Positions 32,934 to 43,676 of a stretch of DNA of 64,000 nucleotides are shown here, in pieces. A program made the translations under genes and the position numbers. The notes under the pieces are model-generated. The model saw nothing but the letters and a program-made list of their open reading frames with translations. It was not told where the DNA came from and made no database searches. Source of the stretch: Lentisphaeria bacterium (GTDB taxonomy: Bacteria > Verrucomicrobiota > Lentisphaeria > Victivallales > Victivallaceae); the NCBI GenBank assembly GCA_022009855.1, contig CP091727.1, positions 930,001 to 994,000 of the forward strand, given 5' to 3'. Each line of letters begins with the position of its first letter. Position 1 is the stretch's first letter.

Positions 32934-34226
32934 TCAGATCCGGGAATCCACCTCGTTCCGCGGCAGCACCCCTTTCACGTCGAAGACAACGGTATGCTCC
33001 GATTTGAACGGACCCAGATCCATTGAGAGGAACTGCCGGTGCGCCACCGTAAGGACAATCGCACCGTATTTCCGCCCCGCAAGCTCCTCCGGCGTGCGGA
33101 ACGCGGCGATGCCGTACTCCCGTTTCACCTCGGCCGGATCCGCCCAGGGATCGAGCAGATCCACCTCGCAGCCGAACTCCTCCAGTCCGCGCACCACATC
33201 GACGGCGCGGGAGTTGCGGATATCCGGACAGTTCTCCTTGAAGGTGATCCCCAGCATCAGCACCTTGCCGCCCAGAATGCGCTCGCCGCGACGGATCATC
33301 AGCTTGACCACCTCCGTGGCAACGTATCTGCCCATGCCGTCGTTGATTCGCCGCCCGGCGAGAATCACCTCCGGCTGGTAACCGAGCGCCTGCGCCTTGT
33401 GTGTGAGGTAATAGGGATCGACTCCGATGCAATGACCGCCCACGAGACCAGGACGGAAATTCAGGAAATTCCACTTCGTCCCCGCCGCCTTCAGCACGTC
33501 ACCGGTATCGACGCCGATCAGGCGGAAGATCTTGGCCAGCTCATTGACGAACGCGATGTTGAGGTCGCGCTGGGAGTTTTCGATCACCTTGGCCGCTTCG
33601 GCAACCTTGATTGAACCGGCGCGGTAGGTGCCGTTCTTCAAAATGGAGTTGTAAAGCGCATCGACAACATCCGCCGCTTCGGGCGTCGAGCCGGAAGTGA
33701 TCTTCAGTATCTTCGTGAGCGTATGTTCATGATCGCCGGGATTGATCCGCTCCGGACTGTAGCCGCAGAAGAAATCCCGGTTGAAGAGAAGGCCGCTGCA
33801 CTGCTCCAGCACCGGTACGCACTCCTCTTCGGTACAGCCGGGATAAACGGTGCTTTCGTAAATCACAATCGCCCCCGGACGCATCACTTTGCCGACCGTT
33901 TCGCTGGCACGGCGGAGCGGACCGAGATCCGGCTGTTTGTACTTGTCCACCGGCGTGGGAACAGTCACGATGAAGAGATCGCGATCACGGAGAGAGTCCG
34001 GATCAGAGGTATAGCGCAACCGGACCGCCGCCTTCAGCGCCTCCGGTGAAGTCTCCAGCGTGGAGTCGCCGCCGCGGCGCAGCTCCTCCAGACGCGACTC
34101 CTTGACGTCGAATCCGACGGTATCATATTCCCGGCCGAACTCCACCGCGAGCGGCAGCCCCACATATCCGAGGCCGATCACCGCGATTCGGGCCTCCCGA
34201 CTGCGAATTTTTTCCAGCATTGTCAA
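32934..34226 (-). CDS. Nucleotide-sugar dehydrogenase (TviB/WbpO-like)
   Basis: 430 residues of the UDP-glucose/GDP-mannose dehydrogenase family. NAD-binding GLGYVGLP (18-25), ESTVYPGCTEE, the central KVIENSQRDLNIAFVNE, and catalytic Cys266 in GGHCIGVDPYY. The last features fit the subgroup that oxidises UDP-HexNAc (TviB, WbpO, WbpA) rather than UDP-glucose. It makes a uronic-acid sugar for surface polysaccharide. Frame intact. Convergent with the mannosidase and downstream of the NtrC-type regulator. Confidence 0.9.
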   Translation of the reverse strand: MTMLEKIRSREARIAVIGLGYVGLPLAVEFGREYDTVGFDVKESRLEELRRGGDSTLETSPEALKAAVRLRYTSDPDSLRDRDLFIVTVPTPVDKYKQPDLGPLRRASETVGKVMRPGAIVIYESTVYPGCTEEECVPVLEQCSGLLFNRDFFCGYSPERINPGDHEHTLTKILKITSGSTPEAADVVDALYNSILKNGTYRAGSIKVAEAAKVIENSQRDLNIAFVNELAKIFRLIGVDTGDVLKAAGTKWNFLNFRPGLVGGHCIGVDPYYLTHKAQALGYQPEVILAGRRINDGMGRYVATEVVKLMIRRGERILGGKVLMLGITFKENCPDIRNSRAVDVVRGLEEFGCEVDLLDPWADPAEVKREYGIAAFRTPEELAGRKYGAIVLTVAHRQFLSMDLGPFKSEHTVVFDVKGVLPRNEVDSRI

Positions 34227-34275
34227 TTCCTCAACCCATTATCCGTATAACGCCGGAGGGAATCCTCCCGCGGCA

Positions 34276-35640
34276 TCACTGCTGCTTCTCCGCCAGGCGA
34301 CGGTGCAGCGTCCTCCGGCTGATGCCGAGCAGTTTCGCCGCCGCCGTCCGGTTGCCGTTGCACTCGGCGAGCGCCTTTTCTATGAGTTCCCGTTCGGTCG
34401 CCTCGAAGGTGCCGACCGGAAGCTCCTTCGCCTTCTCCTCCGGCACCTCCGGCCGGGCCTCCCGGATGTTCTCCGGAATGTCCGCCACGGAGAGTTCCCG
34501 CCCCTTCGCCAGCACCACCATGCATTCGATGCAGTTGCGCAGTTCCCGGATGTTCCCCGGCCAGTCGTAGCGCACCAGCCGGTCGAGCGCCGCGGCGTCG
34601 ATCCCCTCCACCTCCCGCTGGTTGTCGCGGGCGAACTCCGCGATGAACCGGCGGATCAGCACGGGAATCTCCTCCCGCCGGTCCCGCAGCGGGAGGCAGT
34701 TCTAGATTGACCACCGAAAGCCGGTAGAAAAGATCCTCCCGGAAACTTTTCTCCGCCACCATTTTCCGCAGGTCCCGGTTGGTGGCGGCGATCAGCCGCA
34801 CATCCACCTTGACCGTCTCCGTGCCGCCCACCCGTTCGAAGGAACGACTCTCCAGCACCCGCAGAAGTTTCACCTGGGTCGCCGCGTCGATCTCGCCGAT
34901 CTCATCGAGGAAAATCGTACCGTGATCGGCAAGCTCAAACCTTCCCTTGCGTCGTTCGGAAGCCCCGGTGAACGCCCCCTTCTCGTAACCGAAGAGTTCG
35001 CTCTCCAGCAACGTGCTGGTGAGCGCCGCACAGTGCACCGGCACAAAGTATCCGGTCCGCCCGCTGCGGTCGTGAATCAGCCGGGCGATCACCTCTTTCC
35101 CGGTGCCGCTTTCGCCGGTGAGCAGCACGGTCGAACGGGTCGGCGCCACCGTCGCGACCATCTCCATGATCCGCCCCATCGGATCACCGGAACCGGGGGC
35201 CGGAAACACCAGACCGGATTCCTCCCCGCCGTTTCCGCTTCCGGAGCCGTCGCCTCCGGAGCCGCCGAGGCCCGCCGCGAAGCGAGCGCCGCGTCGATCA
35301 CCTCTTCGAGCTTGTCCAGCTTGACCGGCTTCGGAACGAAATCAAACGCCCCCTGCTTCACCGCCGCGACCGCATCGCCGATCGATCCGTAGGCGGTCAG
35401 CAGAATGCACAGCGGCCGGTCCGCCTTGCTCCGAGTCGCCTCCAGAACACTCATTCCATCGGCGTTCGGCATGCGCAGATCGGTCAGCACCAGATCGAAA
35501 TTCCGCTCCTTCAACAGTTCGATCGCCACCTCGCCGTCGGCCGCGGTGGTGACGGCGAAACGCCCCCGCAGATAACGCGCAAGCGCCTCGCGGGTGTTGT
35601 GTTCATCATCGACGATCAGGATTTCCGGGCGGTCCGCCAT
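34276..35640 (-). CDS. NtrC-family sigma-54 response regulator (frame breaks)
   Basis: About 454 residues. Receiver domain with phospho-acceptor Asp54 and Lys near 104 (VPKP), AAA+ domain with GESGTGKE, GAFTGA (sigma-54 contact loop), FLDEIGEID and ATNRDL, and a Fis-type HTH at the end (NRTAAAKLLGISRRTL). Frame restored by adding one G in the run at 35224-35227 and removing one base at 34691-34693. No histidine kinase lies next to it. It is downstream of speD by 11 bases. Target genes would need a -24/-12 promoter; none was recognised in the window. Confidence 0.9.
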
Positions 35641-35651
35641 CGTTTCCTCCC

Positions 35652-36476
35652 TCACTGCCGGATCTGCGGCATCAGCCGGTAGTAGCGGCCGCCGAGTTCA
35701 CCGATCAGGAATTCCGCCGCTTCCCGCGGCTCGAAGTATCCGAAAAGAAAAAGATCGAAGTAGGCCGCACGCCGGAGGGTATCCACCCGCCCGGCAAACC
35801 GCCCGTTGCGCAACGGCTGTTCAAACGCAAACCATTCCGGCCGCGGCGGATCGAACCGCATTTCACAGACCGTTTCGCTGCCGAGCAGTCCGGCGAGACG
35901 GCGGGCGAACTCCGGATAACGCTCCGGCTGATTCCACAGCGCCCCGCTGCACTCGTAGATGTCGATCGCGGCGGAGAGCCCCCGCGCGCCGGTCGCCTCG
36001 AAACGCGACCTCCAGGAAAGATGAAACCGCGCCGCCGGACCTTCCGTCACCGGCACCAGCCGTTCGACGCCGTTGGTGCCGACGATGCCGCGGTTCATCA
36101 TGCTCGACACGATCCACTGCGCCGAACCGATTCCCGCGGCAATCTCCCGGATCGCCACATCGAAATCCACCCGGTCGCCGCAGGTGAAGAGATCCACCGC
36201 GGCATAATCGTGCTCCGGCCAGGCGTGAACCGCAAAATGGGATTCGCTGATCACCACTACACCGCTGACCCCCTGCGGCTTGAACTCGTGAAAATAGGAG
36301 TCTATCACCGTCGCGCCGGAACGCTTCGCGGCGACAAGAAAGATCTCCTCCAGCCGGCCGGCGTCGGCCAGCACCGCGGAGTCACACTCGTAGAATTCGA
36401 CCGTCATATGGCGGCCCAGCGCGGTCCCGGCCTCCTCCGCCGGACCCGCCATGGAACCTGTACGTTTCATCATCAT
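35652..36476 (-). CDS. speD: S-adenosylmethionine decarboxylase with a second, degenerate SpeD domain
   Basis: 274 residues, about twice the usual bacterial SpeD. The first half has the processing serine (Ser79 in ISESHF), His84 and Cys99 with the same spacing as in known enzymes (+5 and +20), plus HAWPE and AAVDLFTCG. The second half (from about residue 165: AAIDIYECSG ... AYFDLFLFGYFEPREAAEFL) resembles the fold elements of SpeD but lacks the Ser, His and Cys. It supplies decarboxylated AdoMet for spermidine synthesis. ATG 36476 follows GGAAGAGG; two more Met codons follow at once. Frame intact. Confidence 0.85.
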   Translation of the reverse strand: MMMKRTGSMAGPAEEAGTALGRHMTVEFYECDSAVLADAGRLEEIFLVAAKRSGATVIDSYFHEFKPQGVSGVVVISESHFAVHAWPEHDYAAVDLFTCGDRVDFDVAIREIAAGIGSAQWIVSSMMNRGIVGTNGVERLVPVTEGPAARFHLSWRSRFEATGARGLSAAIDIYECSGALWNQPERYPEFARRLAGLLGSETVCEMRFDPPRPEWFAFEQPLRNGRFAGRVDTLRRAAYFDLFLFGYFEPREAAEFLIGELGGRYYRLMPQIRQ

Positions 36477-36505
36477 CCTCTTCCGTTGCCGGGCTCTCCC
36501 CGGAA

Positions 36506-38132
36506 TCAGCGCTGCCGGTACTCCGGCAGCAGCTGGCACTGCGCGGAAAGCTCCTCTTCGAACGCCTGCCGCGCCAGCTGTTCCTTGTAGGAACGACACA
36601 TCAATTCATACTGCTCTTTTTTCGCCGCGAACTCCTTCATATCCGCGGGAATCCGCTTGAGCAGCTCGGAAATTCCAGCGCCGTCCGCAGTATTGTAGAC
36701 CGAGGAAAACTCCCCGGCCCGCAGTTCCGCCACCGCCTGCGCCGCGACTTCCAGCCCGGCCTCCGGGGGATTCTGGAGCGAAAACTCAAACGTCTTGAAG
36801 GTGCATCCCTTCAAGGCGGCGAACGCCTTCGAACGCGCCGCAGGATCCTTGCCCGCATTGACGGCGGCAAGCGCGCTCTCCGCCGCCTCGCGGGCGAGCT
36901 TCTTCGCCTGCGCCTCGACGAAGTCGGTCGCCAGCTGCCGGGAGACCTCGTTGAACTCCGCCGGACGCGCCGCCACCCGCTCGGTCACAATGCCGACGTA
37001 GGCCGCATTCTCGGTCGGAATCGCGTTGGTCACCGGATTGCTTCCCGCAGTGGCGGCCAGCTGCTGCATCAGCTGGGGCGAACGGATCTTGCCGACCACT
37101 TCGGCATCGATATCCACCATGCCGGTTTCGACGATGGCGAGCTTCTCCTTCGCGGCCAGTTTCCGGAACGCCTCCGCCTTGTTGTCCGCCTCCGCCACCG
37201 CCTCATAGGCCTGTGACGCGAAGTCGTAGGCACGGCGCACCGCAAGGTCGCGGCTCCGCGCTTCGACGAACTTTTTACGCACCTCGTTTTTCACTTTGGC
37301 GTACTCGGGCGCCTTGCCGTCCTTGCCGGCGAACGCCTGCGGATCCGCCCGGAAGAACTTCTCCAGCTCCGCCGCGGTCGCCGCCTTCTCCGCCTCCGCC
37401 CGGAACGACGCGTAGGGGAACTCCAGCAGAAGCGCGGAGAGTTTCGCCTGAATCTGATATTCGCTGCGGTTGGTGTCGAAGTAGGTGCGGATCGCCTTGG
37501 CGTCACGCGCATCGACCTTGCTCTTGAATGCGGCGGCATCGAACAGTGCCGCCCGCACCTTGAATTTCCCGTTGAGCTGCCGGTAGAAGTTCTCCACCTC
37601 GCCCGGAGTGACCACCACGCCGGAGGCGAGATCGCGCCCCACCTTGTTGAGCAGCACGATGTCCCGGACCGCATCGTTGAGATCGGTATCGGCGATTCCC
37701 TGCCGATTTAGGTTGGCCAGCAGCTGTTTGTAGGCGTCGAGACTGAACTTGCCGTCGACCTGGAGCGTCGGCGCCTGTCGGAGCAGAGCGGCGACCTCCC
37801 TGTCACTGGCGGCCAACCCCATCCGTTTCGCCGCCAGCACCATGCAGTATGGTCCGAACGCCTGCTCCGGATTGAGACCGCGCGAAGAGACCCCCGTAGA
37901 AAATCTGATTGAACAGCTGAAGCCGTTCCGCCTCGGTGATCAGCTCCCCGTAGGTCACCGGTTCGCCGAACGCGGTGCCGACCCGGGTGTTCGCCGGGTC
38001 GGAGAACATGTCCAGCCCGAACTGCCCCGGCGTCAGAAACCCCATGAACGACACGATGATGACGATCGTGAACGCTCCGAAAAGCCACCGGCTGTGTTTG
38101 TGGAACATCGTGTTGAATTTCTTGATAATCAT
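36506..38132 (-). CDS. SurA/PpiD-like membrane-anchored chaperone without visible PPIase domain (frame break)
   Basis: About 541 residues. N-terminal membrane anchor (WLFGAFTIVIIVSFMGFL) followed by a SurA_N-type chaperone region (GEPVTYGELITEAER, then RQAPTLQVDGKFSLDAYKQLL). The remaining helical segments lack the parvulin motif of PpiD. Probably a periplasmic folding factor. Frame restored by removing one G from G5 (coding strand of 37891-37895). It follows cdaR by 24 bases in a minus-strand run. Confidence 0.8.
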
Positions 38133-38156
38133 GGAACTGCACCTTTCTTTTGTTTT

Positions 38157-39142
38157 TTATCGCAGATTCGTGATTTTCACCTTGATCTGTTCGGGGTAAA
38201 TCTCCCGCACGTCGAGATTGTCCCCCTTGACGTAACAGCCGACCGGAAGTGTGTAGATGCCCGGTTCGGAGAGTCGGGAGATATCCAGATAGACCTTGAC
38301 GTCGCCGGTCCGCAGCGCCGAAACCGGCTGCGCCAGGCCGCTCACGGTCACATCCACCCGCGGCTTGTCGAGCACCCTCCACCTGGAACCGGCGGTTCCC
38401 GCCCGGTTCGGAAAGCAGCAGCAGCGGCATGTCCTGAAAAATCCGGCGCTCGTAGTTGCGCACAATATCAACCTGCACCGTCGCCCGCCACGGCGAAACC
38501 ATCACCCCCGCCGGCGGTTCCAGCTGCGCCCGGTATTCGAACGACTCGGTCACCGTGTCGTCGAGCGCAATCGGACGGGTCGAAATCTCCTGCAGCTCCC
38601 GGACCAGCTGTTCCGGACCGGTCACCTGCGTCTCAGAGGGAATGCAGCGCACATCGGCACGCCGGTAATTCCGCCCCAGCTGCCCGGTGAATTTCGGTCG
38701 TATCGGAACATTCCGTGACACCCTCCGCTGCAGATTCAGCACCAGCTCCCCATACTGCGGATCGATCGAATTGACGCTGACACCCTTTGACCGGACGGAA
38801 ATCCGAGGGGTGAAGCCGCACTTTGAACGGCACCCCCGGCACATAATCCTCCAGCCGGACCTCCACCACCCCCTTGAGATCCCTGCCCTCAAAGTTGCGC
38901 AGCGAACTCTTCGGCCCGCGGGCGGTCACCGAAACCAGGAAATCCTGACGGCCGACGCTGATGAGTTCGGGAGGAAGCCGGATCTCCACCGGGACACCGG
39001 TGAGCTTCTGTTCCCCGCCAGCTGCGCCTGCACCGCGAAATAGGTGAAGAAAGCGAAGCAGAGTGCAATCAGCTTGCGCCAGAAGTCCCGACGCAGAAAC
39101 ATCCAGATACGGGGAGAAAATCCGGCCGATGAGATGGTTCAT
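38157..39142 (-). CDS. cdaR: YbbR-domain protein, CdaA regulator (four frame breaks)
   Basis: About 328 residues. After repair the N-terminus is RRDFWRKLIALCFAFFTYFAVQ, a membrane anchor, followed by YbbR repeats (VPVEIRLPPELI, VSVTARGPKSSL, and later DVTVSGLAQPVSAL). Breaks: extra C at 39111-39114, missing G at 39013-39016, extra base at 38783-38785, extra G at 38375-38377. Its ATG overlaps the cdaA stop, so the pair is translationally coupled. YbbR/CdaR proteins bind the diadenylate cyclase CdaA and adjust its activity. Confidence 0.85.
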
Positions 39143-39993
39143 TTCTTCTCGCTCCTTTCCGCCGGAGACGGCACAGCGGAGGGCTGTTCAGACTGCTCCT
39201 CGAGCATCTGCACGGTCTCGGCAAGATCGGTGTCGTCCTGTTCCTGAATAATCAGCTTCTCCAGATAGTTCTCAAGCTCGCTGACCGCAAGGTCGCGATG
39301 CAGCACTCCGCGACAGGCGATGCTGATCGTGCCGGTCTCCTCGGAAACCACGATCGTCACCGCGTCGGTCTCCTCGGAGATCCCCAGCGCTGCCCGGTGG
39401 CGGGTTCCCAGCCGGCGTGAAATGTTCTCCGCCCGGGTCAGCGGCAGAATCGCACGCGCCGCCACGATCCGGTCGTCGTGGATGATCACCGCACCGTCGT
39501 GCAGCGGAGAATTGGGGAAGAAGATCGATTCGAGCACCATCGCATTGATCTTGATGTCGAGCCGGACCGAGTCGTCGATCAGCGCCTGCATGCCGATCCG
39601 CCGCTCGACCACCATCAGCGCGCCGCACTTGCGCTTCGCCATGTTGGCGGTGGCGGTGACCAGTTCGCCGATCACTTCGCGGCGCCGCTTGCCCTGAAAT
39701 ACCGTGTAGCTGCCCAGCTGGGCGAACGCGCGCCGCAGCTCCGGCTGGAAGATGATGAAAAGCGCCGTCGGCAGTGAAACCAGCAGCCACTGCAGCAGAA
39801 AATTGATCGCTTCCAGCTTGAGATACTGCGAAATGACGATCAGCGCCACCAGCAGAATGATGATTCCGGCCAGCACGTAGGAGCCGCGCGCGCCGCGCAT
39901 GTAATAGAGAATCTTGTAGATGACCAGGGCGAGGATCGCGATTTCAATGACCATCCGCGCGAAGTCGATCAGCATGGAAACATCCGGCAACAT
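39139..39993 (-). CDS. cdaA: Diadenylate cyclase CdaA
   Basis: 284 residues. Three membrane helices (about 13-32, 39-57, 67-82) precede the DAC domain with DGA (166-168) and RHR (198-200), the residues that bind ATP and metal. It makes cyclic di-AMP, a regulator of potassium and cell wall homeostasis. The C-terminal 40 residues are acidic and low in complexity. ATG 39993 has AGGAG eight bases upstream. Frame intact. It sits between folP and cdaR. Confidence 0.94.
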   Translation of the reverse strand: MLPDVSMLIDFARMVIEIAILALVIYKILYYMRGARGSYVLAGIIILLVALIVISQYLKLEAINFLLQWLLVSLPTALFIIFQPELRRAFAQLGSYTVFQGKRRREVIGELVTATANMAKRKCGALMVVERRIGMQALIDDSVRLDIKINAMVLESIFFPNSPLHDGAVIIHDDRIVAARAILPLTRAENISRRLGTRHRAALGISEETDAVTIVVSEETGTISIACRGVLHRDLAVSELENYLEKLIIQEQDDTDLAETVQMLEEQSEQPSAVPSPAERSEKK

Positions 39994-40004
39994 TTCGCAG
40001 CTCC

Positions 40005-40837
40005 TCATTCCTGAAGTTTCGCCCGGACCAGCAGCGCGTCGCGAAGCTGACGGACATCGTGAACCCGGAGAATCTCCACCCCGCATCCGGCAAGGTGAAG
40101 CGCCGCCGCAATCGTACCGCCGAGCCGGTCCGCCGGATCGGGGCGGTTGAGAAATTTCCCGAGAAATGATTTGCGCGACATACCGACCAGCACCGGGCCG
40201 AGCCGGCGGAACTCTCCGCTCCGGCGCAGCAGCTCCCAGTCCTGTTCCGGCGTCTTGGCAAAACCGATGCCGGGATCGAAAATCAGATTCTCTTCCGCAA
40301 CCCCGCCTCCAGCGCGGTCCGTTTCGCCGCGGCCAGCTCCGCCGCCACCGTCGCGACGACATCCGCGCCGTAATCGTGATACGCGGAAGAACGCATCGTC
40401 TCCGGCGTTCCCCGCGAATGGCTGAGCACCAGCGCCGCCCCGCCTTCGGCAGTCACCCGCGCCAGCGCGGCATCGTACCGCAGCATCGATACGTCGTTGA
40501 TGATCTCCACCCCGCACTCAATGCGGCGGCGGCGGCCACTTCGGATTTGCGCGTATCGACGCTCAGAACCGCGTCGGGGCACGCCGCACGGACTCCCGAA
40601 TCACCGGCAGAATCCGATCGATCTCCTCCTCCGGAGGAATCTCCCGCGCCCCCGGCCGGGTGGATTCGCCGCCGATGTCGAGCAGATCGGCACCGTCGGC
40701 GAGCAGCCGCAGCGCACGGTCGAGCGCACTTTCCGGCGCGGACCCCGGCCCCTCGCTGAAGGAGTCGCCGGTCGCATTGACGATCCCCATGATCAGGGAA
40801 GTTCTTTCGGCGCCGAATATTGCCTGAAGTGAAACAT
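40005..40837 (-). CDS. folP: Dihydropteroate synthase (four frame breaks)
   Basis: About 279 residues. Conserved blocks in order: MGIVNATGDSFSEG, DIGGESTRPGA, LSVDTRK, IINDVSM, FDPGIGFAKT, VGMSRKSFLG and the final EILRVHDV. Condenses p-aminobenzoate with the pterin diphosphate; target of sulfonamides. Each of four breaks is repaired by adding one G or C: 40796-40798, 40576-40579, 40510-40513 and 40301-40304. Start ATG 40837 gives a short leader (FHFRQYSAPKELP). It precedes cdaA by 11 bases, the common folP-cdaA linkage. Confidence 0.85.
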
Positions 40838-40858
40838 GCCGCCTCGCGGTTTGATGGG

Positions 40859-43513
40859 TTATTCCCCGCTGCCGGGTTCAACATCCGTATCGACCGCCGG
40901 GGTCGCCGGAGTTTCCGGCACAGCCGGATCCGCCGCAGTCCCCTCTTCCGCCGGAGTTTCCGCCGTCGCGGCTTTCGGAACATCCACTTCAATCAGCTTG
41001 GCGACGCCGGTGATGCGGTCGCCCGGATTGAGGTTCATGATCCGCACCCCCTTCGAGGCGCGGCCGACGCGGCGGATCTCCTTCGCCGGAATCCGCACCA
41101 GCTGCCCCCCGCTCGGTGGTGAGCAGAATCTCGTCCTCCTCGGTGATCTGGATGACCGAAAGCACCGATTCGCCTTCGCGCAGGCGGATGTTCACCACAC
41201 CCTTCGCGCCGCGGTTGGTCTTGCGGTAGGTGCTCACATAGGAGCGCTTGCCCATGCCGCCGTCGGTCACCACCAGTACCTCCGGACCGCTGCCGTAGAC
41301 CGGCGCTTCGTCGTCGACGTCGACTTCGACCTCGGTTTCCGTCTCGTTCTCGTCGGCGGGTTCCTCATCGCTGTACACATGTTCGCGGATGATTTCAAGG
41401 CTGACCACGTCGTCCCCGGAATCTTGAACCGCATGCCGGTCACGCCGCGGGCGGTGCGGCCCATCGGTCGGATCTGCTCGTCGTTCTGGTCGAAGAGGCA
41501 GGCCATGCCGAGCCGGGTCGAAAGCAGGATTTCGTTGCCGTTCTCGCTGATGCCGGCGCCGATGAGATCATCGTCGTCCTCGATGACGAGGGCGCGCAGA
41601 CCGACCCGGCGGAGGTTCTTGAAGAGGGCCAGCTCGCTCTTCTTGATGTAGCCGCGGCGCGAAGCCATGACAATGTACTTGTTCGGATCGTTGAACTCAT
41701 CCTGGCTGACGGTCAGCATCGCGCAGATCTTCTCGCCGGGCTCGATTTTGATCATGTTGACGATCGCCTTGCCCTTTGCCGGTGCGCGACCCTCCGGAAT
41801 CTCGTAGACGTTGAGCCAGTACATGAAGCCGCGGTCGGTGAAGAAGAAGATGAGATCGTGGCTGTCGGCGTTGAAGAGATGTTCGACATGGTCCTCCTCC
41901 TTGGTCTCCATGCCGATGATTCCCTTGCCGCCGCGGTGCTGGGTACGGTAGGTGTCGGCGGGCACCCGCTTGATGTAGCCGGTGTTCGACACGGTGATCA
42001 CACAGCTGTGACGCGGAATCAGGTCGGCGATGTTGAGGTCGGAGTCGTCGGTGGTGATCTCCGTCCGGCGCGGATCGGCATACTTCTCCTTGATTTCGAG
42101 CAGTTCGTCGCGGATGACGCCGAGCCGCATGTCGCGGCTGGCGGAGAGCGCCTTGAGGTATTCGATCCGCTTGAGCAGCTCTTCCAGTTCCGCCTTGAGC
42201 ACTTCGATGGCCAGTCCGGTCAGCTGGTGCAGCCGCATGTCGAGAATCGCGTCGGTCTGGACCTGGGTGAATTCGAAACGGGCGATCAGGTTCGCCGCCG
42301 CATCGGCGCGGCTGCGCGACTCGCGGATGATCTGCACCACCTCGTCGATGTTGGCCAGCGCCTTCATCAATCCTTCGAGGATGTGGGCCCGCGCCTCCGC
42401 CTTGCGCAGATCGAAGATGGTCCGGCGCAGCACCACTTCGAGCCGGTGGTCGATGTAGGCCTGCAGCACCTGCACCAGATTCATCGTGCGCGGCCGGTTG
42501 TGGTCGACCACCAGCATCGTGCAGCCGAAGGTGGTTTCGAGCAACGTATGGGCATAGAGCTGGTTGAGCACGACCGAGGCCATTGCGCCGCGCTTGATTT
42601 CGATGACGATGCGCATGCCGGTGCGTTTGCTCGACTCGTCGCGCAGCCCGGAGATGCCGGTGATGCGCTTCTCATTGACCAGTTCGGCGATCTTCTTGAC
42701 CAGCTGTTCCTTGCAGACCGCGTAGGGAATTTCGGTGACGATGATCTGCTCGCGGCCGTCCTTCTCGATGATGTCCGCCTTGGAGCGGATCTTGACACTG
42801 CCGTGGCCGGTCTGGTAGAACTGCCGCAGCGAATAACGGCCGCGGATGATCGCGCCGGTCGGAAAGTCCGGCCCGGGCAGATGCTCCATGAGCTCGTCGA
42901 CCGTCGCCTTCGGATTCTCCAGCAGGCAGACAGTCGCGTCAATCACCTCGCCGAGGTTGTGCGGCGGAATGTTGGTCGCCATGCCGACGCCGATGCCGGT
43001 GGTGCCGTTGACCAGCAGCTGCGGGAAGCGGGCGGGCAACACCGCCGGTTCCGTCTCCGACTCGTCGAAGTTCGGAATCATGTCGACGGTCTCTTTTTCG
43101 ATGTCGCTGAGCATCTCCTCGGCGAGCCGCTCCATGCGACACTCCGTGTAGCGGCTGGCCGCCGCCGGGTCGCCGTCGATGTTGCCGAAGTTGCCCTGAC
43201 CCTCAACCAGCGGGTTGCGCATCGAAAAGTCCTGCGCCAGCCGGACCAGCGCATCGTAGATCGCCGCATCGCCGTGCGGGTGGTACTTACCCATCACTTC
43301 ACCGACGACACGGGCGCACTTCACCGTCGCGTGGGATTTGCTCAGCCCAAGCTGCCGCATCGCGTAAAGAATCCGGCGGTTCACCGGCTTCAAACCGTCG
43401 CGAACATCCGGAATCGCCCGGCCGACGTTGACGCTCAGCGAATACTGCAGATATGCAGTATGCATAATATCTTCAATATTGACCGGAAAATCCCTGTTCC
43501 CCAATTCACTCAT
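40859..43513 (-). CDS. gyrA: DNA gyrase subunit A (frame breaks in the C-terminal domain)
   Basis: About 885 residues. Catalytic Tyr122 (SRYTE) and the quinolone region GKYHPHGDAAIYD match E. coli numbering, with Ala at 83 instead of Ser. The GyrA box reads QHRGGKG. The C-terminal beta-pinwheel carries an acidic insertion (DENETETEVEVDVDDE) between blades. Frame restored by adding one G at 41414-41417 and removing one from G6 (41105-41110). gyrB is not in the window. First gene before folP; the 22-base gap suggests co-transcription. Confidence 0.95.
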
Positions 43514-43676
43514 AACCTGTTCCCGCCGCTATTTATATAAACATTTGTTCGCTATTAAATTGCAATCCGCCTGTCAAAGAAGAGCCCGCGGACCCTAAAA
43601 TGGAGTAATATACCACCACGCCGGGATTTTAACAAGCTGTCGGACGGTGTTTTTCCGCATTTTCCGCGGCGGGGAA

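Noticed and set aside
40005..41410. Frame breaks in folP and gyrA as programmed ribosomal frameshift sites
   Set aside because: There is no common slippery heptamer or downstream structure, shifts go in both directions, and they fall in unrelated runs; indel error fits better.
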